NCBI RefSeq assembly: GCF_000826545.1
Contig: NZ_CDME01000008.1
Span: 1 to 64,000 of the forward strand
Length of the DNA stretch: 64,000 nt
Source of the DNA: Kibdelosporangium sp. MJ126-NF4
Lineage (GTDB): Bacteria > Actinomycetota > Actinomycetes > Mycobacteriales > Pseudonocardiaceae
Direction: 5' to 3'
This document shows, one piece after another, positions 18,573 to 28,315 of the stretch (position 1 is its first letter; every line of letters begins with the position of its first letter). The position numbers and the translations under genes are program-made. Below the pieces are notes generated by a model. The model was not told where the DNA came from. It ran no database searches and saw nothing but the letters and a program-made list of their open reading frames with translations.

Positions 18573-18827
18573 TCAGCGGCGCCACGAGGTGCGGCGGCGG
18601 ACCTGGTCGATCACCAGCAGGATGATCAGGCCGACGCCGGTCCCGATCAGCCAGAGGTCCTCGGTGCGGCCGGTGTGGTTGCCGATCAGAAAGAAGAACA
18701 TCGCAGCGGCGGTGAACCAGCCGCCCACGCGCATGCCAAGGGGGAAGCTGCCGTGCCAGCCCCACTCGGCCGACGGCTCGTCCTCCGGGCTGACGGTGTG
18801 TGCCGGAGCCTTCTCGGCTTTCGCCAT
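18573..18827 (-). CDS. DUF2631 membrane protein
   Basis: An 84-residue protein with two predicted membrane helices ([17 protein letters not shown] and [16 protein letters not shown]) and the motif EWGWHGSFP before the first. This is the pattern of DUF2631, a small actinobacterial family often found beside dxr. The ATG at 18827 follows GAGGAGGGG. It is divergent from dxr. No function is known. Confidence 0.85.
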   Translation of the reverse strand: MAKAEKAPAHTVSPEDEPSAEWGWHGSFPLGMRVGGWFTAAAMFFFLIGNHTGRTEDLWLIGTGVGLIILLVIDQVRRRTSWRR

Positions 18828-18910
18828 GTCCCCTCCTCGATCATGCTGCGTACCGGCCTCAATCGTCCCACATGGCCCTCTGGAGGACTCCTCAGGTCCG
18901 GTCCGGGACA

Positions 18911-20083
18911 ATGAGCGAGATGTCCGCAAACACTCGTTCAGTACTCCTGCTCGGTTCCACCGGCTCGATCGGCACGCAGGCCCTCGAGGTGATCGCGGCC
19001 AACCCGGACATGTTCCAGGTCGTCGGCCTCGCGGCGGGCGGGGCGAACCCGGACCTGGTGGCCAGGCAGGCCCGCGACTTCGGGGTCAAGGCCGTCGCCC
19101 TGACCGACGTACCCGCTGATCTGGACCTGGGCCCGGAGAACCACGGCGTGCGGCTGTTCACCGGCCCCCGCGCGGTGCTCGACCTGATCGAGTACGTGCC
19201 CGCCGACGTGGTCCTCAACGGGATCACCGGCTCCCGCGGCCTCGAGCCGACGCTGCACTCGCTGGCCACCGGCGCGCGGCTGGCGCTGGCGAACAAGGAG
19301 TCGCTGATCGCGGGCGGTGCGCTGGTGCTCAAGGCGGCCAAACCCGGCCAGATCGTGCCGGTCGACTCGGAGCACTCGGCGCTCGCGCAGTGCCTGCGCG
19401 GCGGCCGGGCCGAGGAGGTCGACCGGCTGGTGGTGACGGCGTCCGGCGGCCCGTTCCGCGGCCGCGGCGCCGACGAGCTCAAAGACGTCACCCCTGATGC
19501 CGCGATGGCCCACCCGACCTGGTCGATGGGCCCGGTGATCACGATCAACTCGGCGACGCTGGTCAACAAGGGCCTCGAGGTGATCGAGGCGCACCTGCTC
19601 TTCGGTGTGCCCTACGACCGGATCGACGTGGTGGTGCACCCGCAGTCGATCATCCACTCGATGGTCACGTTCAGCGACGGCTCGACGCTGGCCCAGGCCA
19701 GCCCGCCGGACATGCGCCTGCCGATCTCGCTGGCGCTCGGCTGGCCGGAGCGGCTCGCCGGTTCGGCCACGCCCTGCACGTGGGACAAGGCCGCCCAGTG
19801 GACCTTCGAACCGCTGGACAACGACGTGTTCCCGGCCGTCCGGCTGGCGCGCCAGGCGGGCGAGGCGGGCGGCTGCCACCCGGCTATCTACAACGCGGCC
19901 AACGAGGAGGCCGTCCAGGCGTTCGTCGACCTGAACGTCGGCTTCACCTCCATCGTGGAGACTGTTGGTCGAGTATTGGGCGAGGCGGACTCCTGGCGCG
20001 ACGAGCCGGGCAGTGTCGACGAGGTGCTCGCCGCCGAGCAGTGGGCAAGAACACGTGCCCGGGAAATTCTGGGAAGGAACTGA
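18911..20083 (+). CDS. dxr: 1-deoxy-D-xylulose 5-phosphate reductoisomerase
   Basis: A 390-residue enzyme converting DXP to MEP, second step of the non-mevalonate isoprenoid pathway. NADPH-binding motif [13 protein letters not shown] is near the N-terminus. Metal and substrate residues are in [28 protein letters not shown] and [13 protein letters not shown] 18911 is used; ATG 18920 is an alternative. The stop is 2 bp before the rip1 start, and ispG follows, so two MEP enzymes flank a membrane protease in one operon, as in mycobacteria. Confidence 0.97.
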   Translation: MSEMSANTRSVLLLGSTGSIGTQALEVIAANPDMFQVVGLAAGGANPDLVARQARDFGVKAVALTDVPADLDLGPENHGVRLFTGPRAVLDLIEYVPADVVLNGITGSRGLEPTLHSLATGARLALANKESLIAGGALVLKAAKPGQIVPVDSEHSALAQCLRGGRAEEVDRLVVTASGGPFRGRGADELKDVTPDAAMAHPTWSMGPVITINSATLVNKGLEVIEAHLLFGVPYDRIDVVVHPQSIIHSMVTFSDGSTLAQASPPDMRLPISLALGWPERLAGSATPCTWDKAAQWTFEPLDNDVFPAVRLARQAGEAGGCHPAIYNAANEEAVQAFVDLNVGFTSIVETVGRVLGEADSWRDEPGSVDEVLAAEQWARTRAREILGRN

Positions 20084-20085
20084 GC

Positions 20086-21300
20086 GTGATCTTCTTCATC
20101 GGGGTCGTGCTGTTCGCGCTCGGCATCGGCCTTTCGGTCGCGCTGCACGAGGCCGGGCACATGATGACCGCCAAGTGGTTCGGCATGAAAGTGCGCCGCT
20201 ACTTCATCGGCTTCGGTCCGAAGATCTTCTCGTTCCGCCGGGGTGAGACCGAGTACGGCCTGAAGGCCATCCCCGGCGGCGGGTTCTGCGACATCGCGGG
20301 CATGACCGCGATGGACGAACTCACGCCGGACGAGGAGAAGCGCGCGATGTGGCGCTACCCGGCGTGGAAGCGCGTGATCGTGATGGTCGCCGGGTCGGTG
20401 ACCCACTTCCTCCTCGGTTTCATCATCCTCTACCTGCTCGCCGTGACCATGGGCCTGCCGAACCTGGTGGACAAGCCGGTCGTGGCCAGCACGGCGTGTG
20501 TCCAAAGTGACACCATCGACATGGACCCGAAGAAGCCGCGCCCGCTGTGCCAGGTCGGCGACCAGGGCCCGGCGGCGGTCGCCGGGCTGCGCGCCGGTGA
20601 CCTGATCGTCGCGGTGAACGGCAAGGAGACGCCGACCTTCACCGATCTGCGGACCACGTTGAAGCCGCTGTCCGGTCCACAGCAGATCACCGTCGACCGC
20701 GACGGCACCGAGCAGACGTTCACTGTGGACGTGACCGTCGCACAGCGACTGGTCGAGAACAAGGAAGGCCAGCGCTCGCTGCAGGCCCAGGGCAGCATCG
20801 GCGTGCTGCGGACCGGGGTCTTCGAGTACAACGCGTGGGACGCGATCGGCGGCTCGGTCACGTTCACCGGTGACATGTTCGTCAAGACCTGGGAAGGCCT
20901 GATCCGGTTCCCCGAGCGCATCCCGGCTGTGGTGCGCGCCATAGGTGGCGGAGAACGCGATCCCGACACGCCGGTCAGCGTCGTCGGCGCGAGTATTCTC
21001 GGTGGTGACGCTGTTGAGCGTGGCCTGTGGGACGTGGTCTTGCTGCTCCTGGCGAGCCTCAACTTCTTCATCGGCGTGTTCAACCTGCTGCCGCTGTTGC
21101 CGCTGGACGGGGGACACATAGCGGTGATCGTCTACGAGAAGATCCGCAACTGGCTGCGCAAGCTGCGCGGCAAGCCGCCGGGTGGCCCCGTGGACTACTC
21201 GAAACTGATGGCCGTCACCATGGTGGTGGTGTTCCTCGGTGGAGCGGTGATGCTGCTCACGATCACCGCCGACATCGTCAACCCGATCAGGCTCAACTAG
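20086..21300 (+). CDS. rip1: Rip1-type site-2 intramembrane metalloprotease
   Basis: A 404-residue membrane zinc protease of the RseP/Rip1 group, which cuts anti-sigma factors within the membrane. The GTG at 20086 follows GGGAAGGAA. The active site is His21-Glu22-X2-His25 in the first helix ([11 protein letters not shown]). A PDZ domain lies at about 160-235 ([19 protein letters not shown]). The third metal ligand is in [13 protein letters not shown] near residue 340. It sits between dxr and ispG in the usual actinobacterial order. Confidence 0.95.
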   Translation: MIFFIGVVLFALGIGLSVALHEAGHMMTAKWFGMKVRRYFIGFGPKIFSFRRGETEYGLKAIPGGGFCDIAGMTAMDELTPDEEKRAMWRYPAWKRVIVMVAGSVTHFLLGFIILYLLAVTMGLPNLVDKPVVASTACVQSDTIDMDPKKPRPLCQVGDQGPAAVAGLRAGDLIVAVNGKETPTFTDLRTTLKPLSGPQQITVDRDGTEQTFTVDVTVAQRLVENKEGQRSLQAQGSIGVLRTGVFEYNAWDAIGGSVTFTGDMFVKTWEGLIRFPERIPAVVRAIGGGERDPDTPVSVVGASILGGDAVERGLWDVVLLLLASLNFFIGVFNLLPLLPLDGGHIAVIVYEKIRNWLRKLRGKPPGGPVDYSKLMAVTMVVVFLGGAVMLLTITADIVNPIRLN

Positions 21301-21316
21301 CTCACGAGGAGATCTC

Positions 21317-22474
21317 ATGACCAGCGGCGAAGTGCTGCTCGGCATGCCGTCGCTACCGCCGCCGGTGCTGTCGGACCGTCGCAAGACCCGGCAGTTGATG
21401 GTCGGTTCGGTCGGTGTGGGCAGCGAGTTCCCGGTGTCGGTCCAGTCGATGACCACGACGGTGACCGCGGACGTGAACGCGACGCTCCAGCAGATCGCGG
21501 AGCTGACCGCGTCGGGTTGCGACATCGTGCGGGTGGCGTGCCCGACGCAGGACGACGCGGAGGCGCTGCCCGCGATCGCGCGCAAGTCGCAGATCCCGGT
21601 GATCGCGGACATCCACTTCCAGCCGAAGTACGTGTTCGCCGCGATCGAGGCCGGGTGTGCCGCGGTCCGGGTGAACCCCGGCAACATCAAGAAGTTCGAC
21701 GACAAGGTCAAGGAGATCGCGGCGGCGGCCCGCGACCACGGCACGCCGATCCGGATCGGCGTGAACGCGGGCTCGCTGGACCCCCGGCTGCTGGCCAAGT
21801 ACGGCAAGGCCACGCCGGAGGCGCTGGTCGAGTCGGCGCTGTGGGAGGCGTCGCTGTTCGCCGAGCACGACTTCCACGACATCAAGATCTCGGTCAAGCA
21901 CAACGACCCGGTCGTGATGGTCCGGGCCTACGAACTGCTGGCCGAGTCCTGTGACTACCCGTTGCACCTCGGCGTGACCGAGGCCGGTCCGGCGTTCCAG
22001 GGCACGATCAAGTCCGCGGTCGCGTTCGGGGCGCTGCTGCGCCAGGGCATCGGCGACACGATCCGCGTCTCGCTGTCCGCGCCTCCGGTCGAGGAGGTCA
22101 AGGTCGGCACGCAGATCCTGCAGTCGCTGAACCTGCGGCCACGCAAGCTGGAGATCGTCTCCTGCCCGTCCTGCGGCCGCGCCCAGGTCGACGTCTACAA
22201 GCTCGCCGACGAGGTCACAGCCGGTCTGGAGGGCATGGAGATCCCGCTGCGTGTCGCCGTGATGGGCTGTGTCGTCAACGGCCCCGGTGAGGCGCGCGAG
22301 GCGGACCTCGGTGTCGCGTCCGGCAACGGCAAGGGCCAGATCTTCGTCAAGGGCAAGGTCATCAAGACCGTGCCGGAGCACCAGATCGTCGAGACGCTGA
22401 TCGAAGAAGCCATGCGGATCGCCGAGGACATGGACCCGGAGGAAGCAGGCTCACCCGTCGTATCGGTGTCCTGA
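21317..22474 (+). CDS. ispG: 4-hydroxy-3-methylbut-2-enyl diphosphate synthase
   Basis: A 385-residue iron-sulfur enzyme that converts MEcPP to HMBPP, the penultimate MEP step. Key segments are [21 protein letters not shown], the barrel strand [11 protein letters not shown], and the cluster cysteines in SCPSCGRAQ and [10 protein letters not shown]. The ATG at 21317 has a GAGGAGA ribosome site. It is the third gene of the dxr-rip1-ispG operon. Confidence 0.97.
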   Translation: MTSGEVLLGMPSLPPPVLSDRRKTRQLMVGSVGVGSEFPVSVQSMTTTVTADVNATLQQIAELTASGCDIVRVACPTQDDAEALPAIARKSQIPVIADIHFQPKYVFAAIEAGCAAVRVNPGNIKKFDDKVKEIAAAARDHGTPIRIGVNAGSLDPRLLAKYGKATPEALVESALWEASLFAEHDFHDIKISVKHNDPVVMVRAYELLAESCDYPLHLGVTEAGPAFQGTIKSAVAFGALLRQGIGDTIRVSLSAPPVEEVKVGTQILQSLNLRPRKLEIVSCPSCGRAQVDVYKLADEVTAGLEGMEIPLRVAVMGCVVNGPGEAREADLGVASGNGKGQIFVKGKVIKTVPEHQIVETLIEEAMRIAEDMDPEEAGSPVVSVS

Positions 22475-22520
22475 CTATTCGGACTCCTCGATTCGGGGCT
22501 CCATCTGGCACGCTTAGCGG

Positions 22521-23375
22521 GTGCTTCGGATGGCTTCCGCGCGGTTACTCGACGAACGAGACGGCATGGCAGTGCGGGCCGTGCTGGCCGCCGATCCGGT
22601 CGCGTGCTGCATGGTGGCGGCCCGGGTGGAGGCCGCTGGGCTGGACGCCTGGCGGCTCGGCGGTGAACTGTGGGGAGCCGACGTCCGGCCGATGCGCAAC
22701 GGCAGGCTCGACGGCCTCTGCTACGTCGGCCCGAACCTGATCCCGTTGCGCGGCAACAAGGCCGCTTTGCGGTGCTTCGCTGACCGGGCACTGCGCCGCA
22801 GGCGGATGTGCTCGTCGCTGGTCGGCCCTGCCGAGCAGGTGCTCGGCATGTGGGCCGAGCTCGAACCGGAGTGGGGGCCGCCGCGCGAGGTGCGCTCCGA
22901 GCAGCCGCTGATGGCGATCGGCGGCACATCGCTGGTCAAGCCGGATCCGCTGGTCCGCCCGGTCCGCCCGGACGAACTGGACCGCTATCTGCCCGCGGCG
23001 ATCTCGATGTTCATCGAGGAGGTCGGCGTCGACCCGCGAGTGGGCGACGGCGGCGCCGGGTACCGGGCGCGGGTGGCCGAGTTGATCGCGGGCGGCCGCG
23101 CGTTCGCCCGGTTCGAGGGCGGCGAGGTGGTCTTCAAGGCCGAGATCGGCGCGCTGTCCAAGACGGTCGGCCAGATCCAGGGTGTCTGGGTGCACCCGGA
23201 CCGCCGTGGCGGCGGGATGGGAACGGCCGGTACGGCGGCCGTGGTGGAACGCCTGGTGAAGGGCATGAACCGGACCGCGAGCCTGTACGTGAACTCGTTC
23301 AACGCGCCCGCCCGCGCCGCTTACCAGCGGATCGGCTTCAGTCAGGTCGGGTGCTACGCCACGGTCCTCTTCTGA
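22521..23375 (+). CDS. DUF4081/GNAT acetyltransferase
   Basis: A 284-residue protein starting at GTG 22521. The N-terminal half (about 1-130) matches the DUF4081 domain found fused to acetyltransferases in actinobacteria. The C-terminal GNAT domain (about 145-284) has the acetyl-CoA loop QIQGVWVHPDRRGGGMGTAG and the C-terminal LYVNSFNAPARAAYQRIGF. It is conserved beside ispG in mycobacteria (Rv2867c, from memory). The substrate is unknown. The IS element is inserted about 40 bp after its stop. Confidence 0.9.
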   Translation: MLRMASARLLDERDGMAVRAVLAADPVACCMVAARVEAAGLDAWRLGGELWGADVRPMRNGRLDGLCYVGPNLIPLRGNKAALRCFADRALRRRRMCSSLVGPAEQVLGMWAELEPEWGPPREVRSEQPLMAIGGTSLVKPDPLVRPVRPDELDRYLPAAISMFIEEVGVDPRVGDGGAGYRARVAELIAGGRAFARFEGGEVVFKAEIGALSKTVGQIQGVWVHPDRRGGGMGTAGTAAVVERLVKGMNRTASLYVNSFNAPARAAYQRIGFSQVGCYATVLF

Positions 23376-23414
23376 CAGAACCAAACAAGCGTTCGATAAT
23401 GCTGAATAATATTA

Positions 23415-24699
23415 CGACGACACGCCGTTTGAAGTCCGTCGGTGGTGGGTTGTTGCTGGTTTGATGATCGTCGTGCATGTCAGGTATCGCTACCGGATCG
23501 AGCCCAGCGAGGCTCAGCGGGCCATGCTGGCGCGCACCTTTGGGTGTGCTCGGATGGTGTTCAACGATGCTTTGCGCTGTCGGGATGAGGCGTATCGGGC
23601 TGGGGAGAAGATCACGCCAACCGAGGTGCAGCGGCGAGTGATCACCGAGGCCAAACTGAGGACCGAACGGATGTGGTTGTCCGAGGTCGCGTCGGTGGTG
23701 CTGGTCCAGTCCGTACGGGACGCACACCAGGCGTTCGCGAACTTTTTCGACTCAGCGACAGGGAAACGGACGGGGCGAAAGGTCGGCAGGCCGAGGTTCA
23801 AGTCCCGCAAGGACAATCGGCAGTCGATGCGGTTCACCCGCAACGGCTTTTCGATCCGATCGAACGGCCGGTTGTATCTGGCCAAGATCGGGGACGTGGT
23901 GGTGCGGTGGTCACGGCAGTTGCCGTGCTCGCCGTCGTCGGTCACGGTCATCCGTGAACCGGATGGCCACCACTACGCCAGCTTCGTGGTGGAAGTCGAA
24001 CCGACCCCGCTGCCCGTGATCGGGCAGGAAGCTGGTGTGGATCTCGGGATTGCCCGGCTGGCGACGGTGGCCGACACCGCTGGTGGACGGACGGATATCG
24101 GGAATCCGAAGTATCTGCACCGCAAACAGCGCAAGCTCGGTCGATTGGAGCGGGAGAAGGCCCGGCGTGTGCACGGGAGCGCCAACCGGGCGAAGACCCA
24201 GCGCAAGGTCGCTGTGCAGCATGGCAAGGTTGCTCGCGCTCGACGGGACTATCACCACAAGCAGGCCCTCACGCTGCTCCGCGAGAACCAAGTGGTCTAC
24301 GTGGAGGACCTGAACATTGTGGGGATGGCGCGTAACCGCAGGTTGGCGCGGGCCATTCACGATGCGGGGTGGAGTCAGTTCGTGCGGTTGTTGGAGGAGA
24401 AGGCCGAACGGTTCGGACGCACTGTGACGAAGGTGTCCCGCTGGTTTCCTGGGTCGAAGACATGCTCAAGCTGTGGGCATCTGATGGACGTGATGCCGCT
24501 GAAGGTGCGTGTGTGGAGGTGTCCGGAGTGCGCTGTGGTGCACGATCGGGACTACAACGCAGCACTCAACCACCTCGCCGCCGGGCGGGCGGAGAGGCTA
24601 AACGCCGGTGGAGCCCCGGTAGGACCTCCCTCCGGGAAGCACGAGGCGATGAAGCAGGAAGCACCATCCTCGGGGCAGGCAAGTCGGGGAGCGCGTCAA
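23415..24699 (+). mobile_element. IS200/IS605-family solo-tnpB element
   Basis: The element separates the GNAT gene from the penicillin-binding lipoprotein gene, which are otherwise close neighbours. The proposed left end follows TTAC at 23411-23414 in an AT-rich patch, and the right end is TCAA at 24696-24699, preceded by a GGGG-rich hairpin-like stretch. These are the IS608-type cleavage tetranucleotides. No tnpA is present, so movement would need a transposase in trans. Ends are inferred; such elements make no target duplication to confirm them. Confidence 0.5.
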
Positions 24700-24720
24700 C
24701 GGGCATACTGCGCCGAGTGA
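23464..24720 (+). CDS. tnpB: TnpB RNA-guided nuclease (IS605 OrfB)
   Basis: A 418-residue protein with the complete RuvC-like triad: Asp193 (GVDLGIARLA), Glu281 (VYVEDLNIVG) and Asp363 (DRDYNAALNH). The zinc ribbon cysteines are Cys334/337 and Cys353/356. The N-terminal helix-turn-helix region contains RTFGCARMVFNDALR. All catalytic residues are present, so it is probably an active guide-RNA nuclease. If the right end is at 24699, the last few codons and the stop come from host DNA. The stop overlaps the GTG start of the next gene by 4 bp. Confidence 0.93.
   Translation: MIVVHVRYRYRIEPSEAQRAMLARTFGCARMVFNDALRCRDEAYRAGEKITPTEVQRRVITEAKLRTERMWLSEVASVVLVQSVRDAHQAFANFFDSATGKRTGRKVGRPRFKSRKDNRQSMRFTRNGFSIRSNGRLYLAKIGDVVVRWSRQLPCSPSSVTVIREPDGHHYASFVVEVEPTPLPVIGQEAGVDLGIARLATVADTAGGRTDIGNPKYLHRKQRKLGRLEREKARRVHGSANRAKTQRKVAVQHGKVARARRDYHHKQALTLLRENQVVYVEDLNIVGMARNRRLARAIHDAGWSQFVRLLEEKAERFGRTVTKVSRWFPGSKTCSSCGHLMDVMPLKVRVWRCPECAVVHDRDYNAALNHLAAGRAERLNAGGAPVGPPSGKHEAMKQEAPSSGQASRGARQRAYCAE
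24704..24709 (+). promoter_or_regulatory. -10 element of a probable leaderless promoter for the penicillin-binding gene
   Basis: CATACT lies 7 bp before the GTG at 24717, the spacing of leaderless actinobacterial promoters, and no ribosome site is present. No good -35 box is seen 17-18 bp upstream, where the sequence belongs to the IS right end. The insertion may therefore have replaced the native -35 region. Confidence 0.45.
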
Positions 24721-26507
24721 GACGAACCGGGATTGTCGCGGCACTCTTGCTGGTCCTGCCTGTCGCAGGGTGCGGGCTGTTCGGGTCGGATCCGAGTGCG
24801 GAGGACGTCGCCGGTGAGTTCCTGACCGCGCTGGCGGGCGGTGACACCGCGGCCGCCGCCGGTCGGACCGACTCCGTCGACTCCGCGAAGACCTTGCTGG
24901 ACAACGTCCGCGGCGCGCTCAAGCCCGCGGGGATCCGCAACGAGGTCACCGGGTCGACCGAGATGGAGGACAAATCGGTCAAGGTCCGGTTCACCGCGGA
25001 CTGGGACCTCGGCCGCGAACGGCACTGGACGTTCGACGGCGAGATGGAACTGCGCCCGGACAACGACTCCTGGCGTGTGCACTGGGCGCCGTCGGCGCTG
25101 CACCCCAAGCTCGGTGTCGCGCAGACCATCGGTGTCCGCGACCTGGACGCAGTGCAGGCGCCGGTGCTCGACCGGGACGGCACCCCGGTGCTCGCGCCCG
25201 AGCGGGTGGTCTCGGTCCTGCTGGATCCGGCGAAGGCCGGTGACGTCGCGGGCGTCGCCGGGGCGTTGGCCGCCGCGCTCGGCAAGGTCGACCCGGCGAT
25301 CACCCAACAGTCGATCATGGACGGTGCCGCCAAGACCCCCAAGGGCCAGTCCCACACCGTGGTGTCGTTGCGGGACGCGGACTACCAGGCAGCGAAGGCG
25401 CAGATCTACGAGCTGCAGGGAGTGCGGTTCAGCGCGGGCACCCGGCTGCTGCCAGTGGACAAGAACCTCGCCACCCAGTTGCTGCCGACCATCCGCAAAC
25501 AGGTGGAGGGCCAGGTCACCGGCAAACCCGGGTTCCGGGTGGTGACGCTCAACGCCGCCGGTGGCGAGGTGGAGGAGATCTTCGTCAAGGACGCCGAGGC
25601 AGGCACCGCGGTGCACGTCACGCTCAGCCGCAAGATCCAGGCGGCCGCCGAGGCCGCCATCGACTCGGTGCCCCAGGTCGCCGCGATCGTGGCGATCAAG
25701 CCGTCCAGCGGGGAACTGCTGGCGGTCGCGCAGAACGCGCCTGCCGACGCCGAGGGCTCGGTCGCGCTGACCGGCCGTTACCCGGCCGGGTCGACGTTCA
25801 AGATCGTGACGGCCACGGCGGCGCTGCAGGGTGGAACTGTGACAGCGGACACGCCGTCGCCGTGCCCCGGCTCGATCACGATCGGCCCTCGGGCGATCCC
25901 GAACAACAACGGCTTCGACAAGGGGACCATCCCGCTTCGGTCCGCGTTCGCGTTCTCGTGCAACACGACCTTCGCCAAGCTGGCCTCGGAGATGGCGCCG
26001 GACACGCTGACCAACACGGCCAGGCAGTACGGCATCGGCGTGGACTACGTGATTCCCGGCGTGACCACGGTCACTGGTTCCGTTCCTCCGGCGAACGAGC
26101 TGGTCGAGCGCGCGGAGGACGGCTTCGGCCAGGGCAAGGTGCTGGCGTCGCCGTTCGGGCTGGCCGTGATGGCGTCGACGGCCGCGAGCGGGATTGTGCC
26201 GAAGGCCACTCTGTTCCGCGACAGCCCCACGAAGACGGACGCGCAGCCGCAGCCGTTGGCCGCGCCCGTACTGGACTCGGTGCGCGGCATGATGCGCGAG
26301 GTCGTCACCACGAACGCCGGTTCGCTCAGCCAACTTCCCGATGTCCGGGGCAAGACCGGGACCGCGCAGTTCGGCGACGGCACGCACTCGCACGGCTGGT
26401 TCGCCGGATATCAGGGCGATCTGGCGTTCGCCGTGCTGGTGACCGACGCGGGCGCGTCCGCTCCGGCTGTCGAAGCGACTGACAGGTTCCTTCGGGGTAT
26501 CTCCTAG
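24717..26507 (+). CDS. Penicillin-binding lipoprotein (transpeptidase)
   Basis: A 596-residue class B-like penicillin-binding protein. The signal peptide ends in lipobox PVAGC. Residues 30-140 form an NTF2-like MecA N-terminal domain, followed by a dimerisation region. The transpeptidase domain has all motifs: STFK (serine nucleophile) in YPAGSTFKIV, SCN in FSCNTTF, and KTG in RGKTGTAQF. It cross-links peptidoglycan outside the membrane and may have low beta-lactam affinity. It corresponds in position to Rv2864c (from memory). Confidence 0.93.
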   Translation: MRRTGIVAALLLVLPVAGCGLFGSDPSAEDVAGEFLTALAGGDTAAAAGRTDSVDSAKTLLDNVRGALKPAGIRNEVTGSTEMEDKSVKVRFTADWDLGRERHWTFDGEMELRPDNDSWRVHWAPSALHPKLGVAQTIGVRDLDAVQAPVLDRDGTPVLAPERVVSVLLDPAKAGDVAGVAGALAAALGKVDPAITQQSIMDGAAKTPKGQSHTVVSLRDADYQAAKAQIYELQGVRFSAGTRLLPVDKNLATQLLPTIRKQVEGQVTGKPGFRVVTLNAAGGEVEEIFVKDAEAGTAVHVTLSRKIQAAAEAAIDSVPQVAAIVAIKPSSGELLAVAQNAPADAEGSVALTGRYPAGSTFKIVTATAALQGGTVTADTPSPCPGSITIGPRAIPNNNGFDKGTIPLRSAFAFSCNTTFAKLASEMAPDTLTNTARQYGIGVDYVIPGVTTVTGSVPPANELVERAEDGFGQGKVLASPFGLAVMASTAASGIVPKATLFRDSPTKTDAQPQPLAAPVLDSVRGMMREVVTTNAGSLSQLPDVRGKTGTAQFGDGTHSHGWFAGYQGDLAFAVLVTDAGASAPAVEATDRFLRGIS

Positions 26508-26516
26508 AGTTGGGGT

Positions 26517-27380
26517 ATGGCCCCCGTACGCGCCCCACTGACTACCGGCGAGCAGAGTCCGCGCCGCGCAGTCCCCGTCACCATCCCTCGGCCTGAGTAC
26601 GTCGACAAGCCCGCTCCGGCGCGCAACACCGACCCGACGTACGTGCAGAGCCCCGAGGTGATCGAGGCCATGCGGGTGGCGTCCCGGATCGCCGCGCAGG
26701 CGTTGCAGGAGGGCGGCAAGGCCGTCAAACCGGGCGCCACCACCGACGACATCGACGCGGTCGTGCACGAGTTCCTGCTCGACCACGCCGCCTACCCGTC
26801 GACGCTCGGCTACCGGAAGTTCCCGAAGTCCTGCTGCACCTCGCTGAACGAGGTGATCTGCCACGGCATCCCGGACTCGACGGTGATCGAGGACGGCGAC
26901 ATCGTCAACATCGATGTCACGGCGTTCATCGGCGGTGTGCACGGCGACACGAACGCCACGTTCCTCGCCGGTGACGTCGCCGAGGAGAACCGGCTGCTCG
27001 TCGAGCGCACGCACGAGGCGACCATGCGTGCGATCAAGGCTGTCCGTCCCGGGCGGGCGTTGAACGTGATCGGCCGCGTCATCGAGTCGTACGCCAAGCG
27101 CTTCGACTACGGCGTGGTCAGGGACTTCACCGGGCACGGCATCGGTCGCTCGTTCCACAGCGGGCTGGTGATCCTGCACTACGAGGAGCCGTCGGTGCAG
27201 ACCGAGATCGAGGTGGGGATGACCTTCACCATCGAGCCGATGATCACGCTCGGCGGCATCGACTACGACATCTGGGACGACGGCTGGACCGTCACCACCA
27301 AGGACAAGAGCTGGACGGCCCAGTTCGAGCACACCATCGTGGTGACCGAGTCCGGCGCGGAGATCCTCACACTTCCGTAG
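26517..27380 (+). CDS. map: Methionine aminopeptidase, type I with N-terminal extension
   Basis: A 287-residue enzyme that removes the initiator Met. The N-terminal 40 residues carry a Pro-rich linker ([15 protein letters not shown]), as in mycobacterial MapB. Metal ligands are in [16 protein letters not shown] (two Asp), [12 protein letters not shown] (His), FTIEPM (Glu) and QFEHTI (Glu). It begins 10 bp after the penicillin-binding gene and is probably cotranscribed. A strong hairpin follows the stop. Confidence 0.96.
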   Translation: MAPVRAPLTTGEQSPRRAVPVTIPRPEYVDKPAPARNTDPTYVQSPEVIEAMRVASRIAAQALQEGGKAVKPGATTDDIDAVVHEFLLDHAAYPSTLGYRKFPKSCCTSLNEVICHGIPDSTVIEDGDIVNIDVTAFIGGVHGDTNATFLAGDVAEENRLLVERTHEATMRAIKAVRPGRALNVIGRVIESYAKRFDYGVVRDFTGHGIGRSFHSGLVILHYEEPSVQTEIEVGMTFTIEPMITLGGIDYDIWDDGWTVTTKDKSWTAQFEHTIVVTESGAEILTLP

Positions 27381-27414
27381 TACCCCGAACGGTCGATCGC
27401 GTTGCCGCGTCCGG

Positions 27415-27440
27415 ATGCCCCCAACGCCACTTGGGGGCAT
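27415..27440. terminator. Bidirectional hairpin between map and the FadR-type regulator
   Basis: ATGCCCCCAA (27415-27424) is exactly inverted at 27431-27440 around a 6-nt loop, with further pairing outside. It lies between two converging genes. No long T run follows, as is usual in high-GC actinobacteria. Confidence 0.7.
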
Positions 27441-27454
27441 TCGGGCCGGTCGGG

Positions 27455-28138
27455 TCAGGCGGGGTTGTCGGCGAGGTAGCTCAGTGCCTCGGCCAGAAAG
27501 CCGCCAGCCTCGCGCACGGCGCGCTCGGCGTCGCGGTCGCGGATGGCGTACACCAGGCCGTGGTGGTCGAGCTTGGGCGAGTCGGCAGGCTGTGACTCGT
27601 CGAGCGCCTCGATGCTCGCCTTGATCACTTCGGTCAGCCCGGAGTGCAGCTCGGCCAGCAGCTTGTTGTGCGACGCGACGACCACGAGGTGGTGGAAGTC
27701 CGCGTCGAACTGCACGAACTTGGCCCACTTCATGGCGGAGGCGGCCTCGTCGCGCATCTCGAGCAGGCGGGTGAGCTGTTCCAGCTGGGCTTCGGTCCGG
27801 TTGGTGGCCGCGAGGCGGGCGCCTTCCACCTCGAGCGTTCGGCGTACTTCCAGGACATCGCGCAGTTCGGGACCGCACAGCCTGCGTACGGCACCGGACA
27901 GTTCACTGGTGGCGCGCACGAAGGTGCCGTCACCTTGGCGTACTTCGAGCAGTCCGGCGTGGGCGAGGGCTCGAACGGCCTCGCGAACGGTGTTGCGTCC
28001 GACGCCCAGAGCGGTCACGAGCTCGGGCTCGGTGGGGATTCGTTCGCCAACCCGCCACTCGCCCGTGGTGATCGCACTGCGCATCTGGTCGATCACCTGG
28101 TCGACAAGCCCGGCACGCCGGGTCGTGGCCAACGGCAC
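27455..28138 (-). CDS. GntR-family (FadR subfamily) regulator
   Basis: A 227-residue regulator. The GTG at 28138 is chosen because GGAGG precedes it by 8 nt; longer forms would read through the operator. The winged helix is at about 15-75, with GERIPTEPELVTALGVGRN and TVREAVRALAHAGLLEVRQG. The all-helical FCD domain carries metal-ligand-like DADFHHLVVVASHN. A perfect 9-bp inverted repeat upstream suggests autoregulation. No metabolic operon lies directly beside it, so its targets are probably elsewhere. Confidence 0.93.
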   Translation of the reverse strand: MPLATTRRAGLVDQVIDQMRSAITTGEWRVGERIPTEPELVTALGVGRNTVREAVRALAHAGLLEVRQGDGTFVRATSELSGAVRRLCGPELRDVLEVRRTLEVEGARLAATNRTEAQLEQLTRLLEMRDEAASAMKWAKFVQFDADFHHLVVVASHNKLLAELHSGLTEVIKASIEALDESQPADSPKLDHHGLVYAIRDRDAERAVREAGGFLAEALSYLADNPA

Positions 28139-28157
28139 GGTGTCATCCTCCCCACAA

Positions 28158-28179
28158 GATGTTTGGACAACCAAACATC
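28158..28179. promoter_or_regulatory. Perfect FadR-type operator upstream of the GntR gene
   Basis: GATGTTTGG (28158-28166) and its exact inverse CCAAACATC (28171-28179) flank the 4-bp centre ACAA. The core TTGGACAACCAA fits FadR-subfamily sites. It lies 20 bp upstream of the GTG start, between the promoter and ribosome site, so it probably mediates autorepression. Confidence 0.7.
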
Positions 28180-28315
28180 CTACGTCTGTTGTAGTGGTCA
28201 CGACGATGTTTCGTCGAATGAACAGACTGCCATCTCATCCTGTGTTTCGCGTAGGGCCGGTCGGTTTTTAATCCGCGGGTGCTGATCGCGGCCGTTGCTT
28301 ATCCTGGTAGTCGAG

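Noticed and set aside
24696..27878. A very long open frame on the minus strand (over 1000 codons) opposite the penicillin-binding and map genes
   Set aside because: It is antisense to two genes with clear motifs, its translation is Arg/His/Val-rich with no domains, and it results from the strong third-position GC bias.
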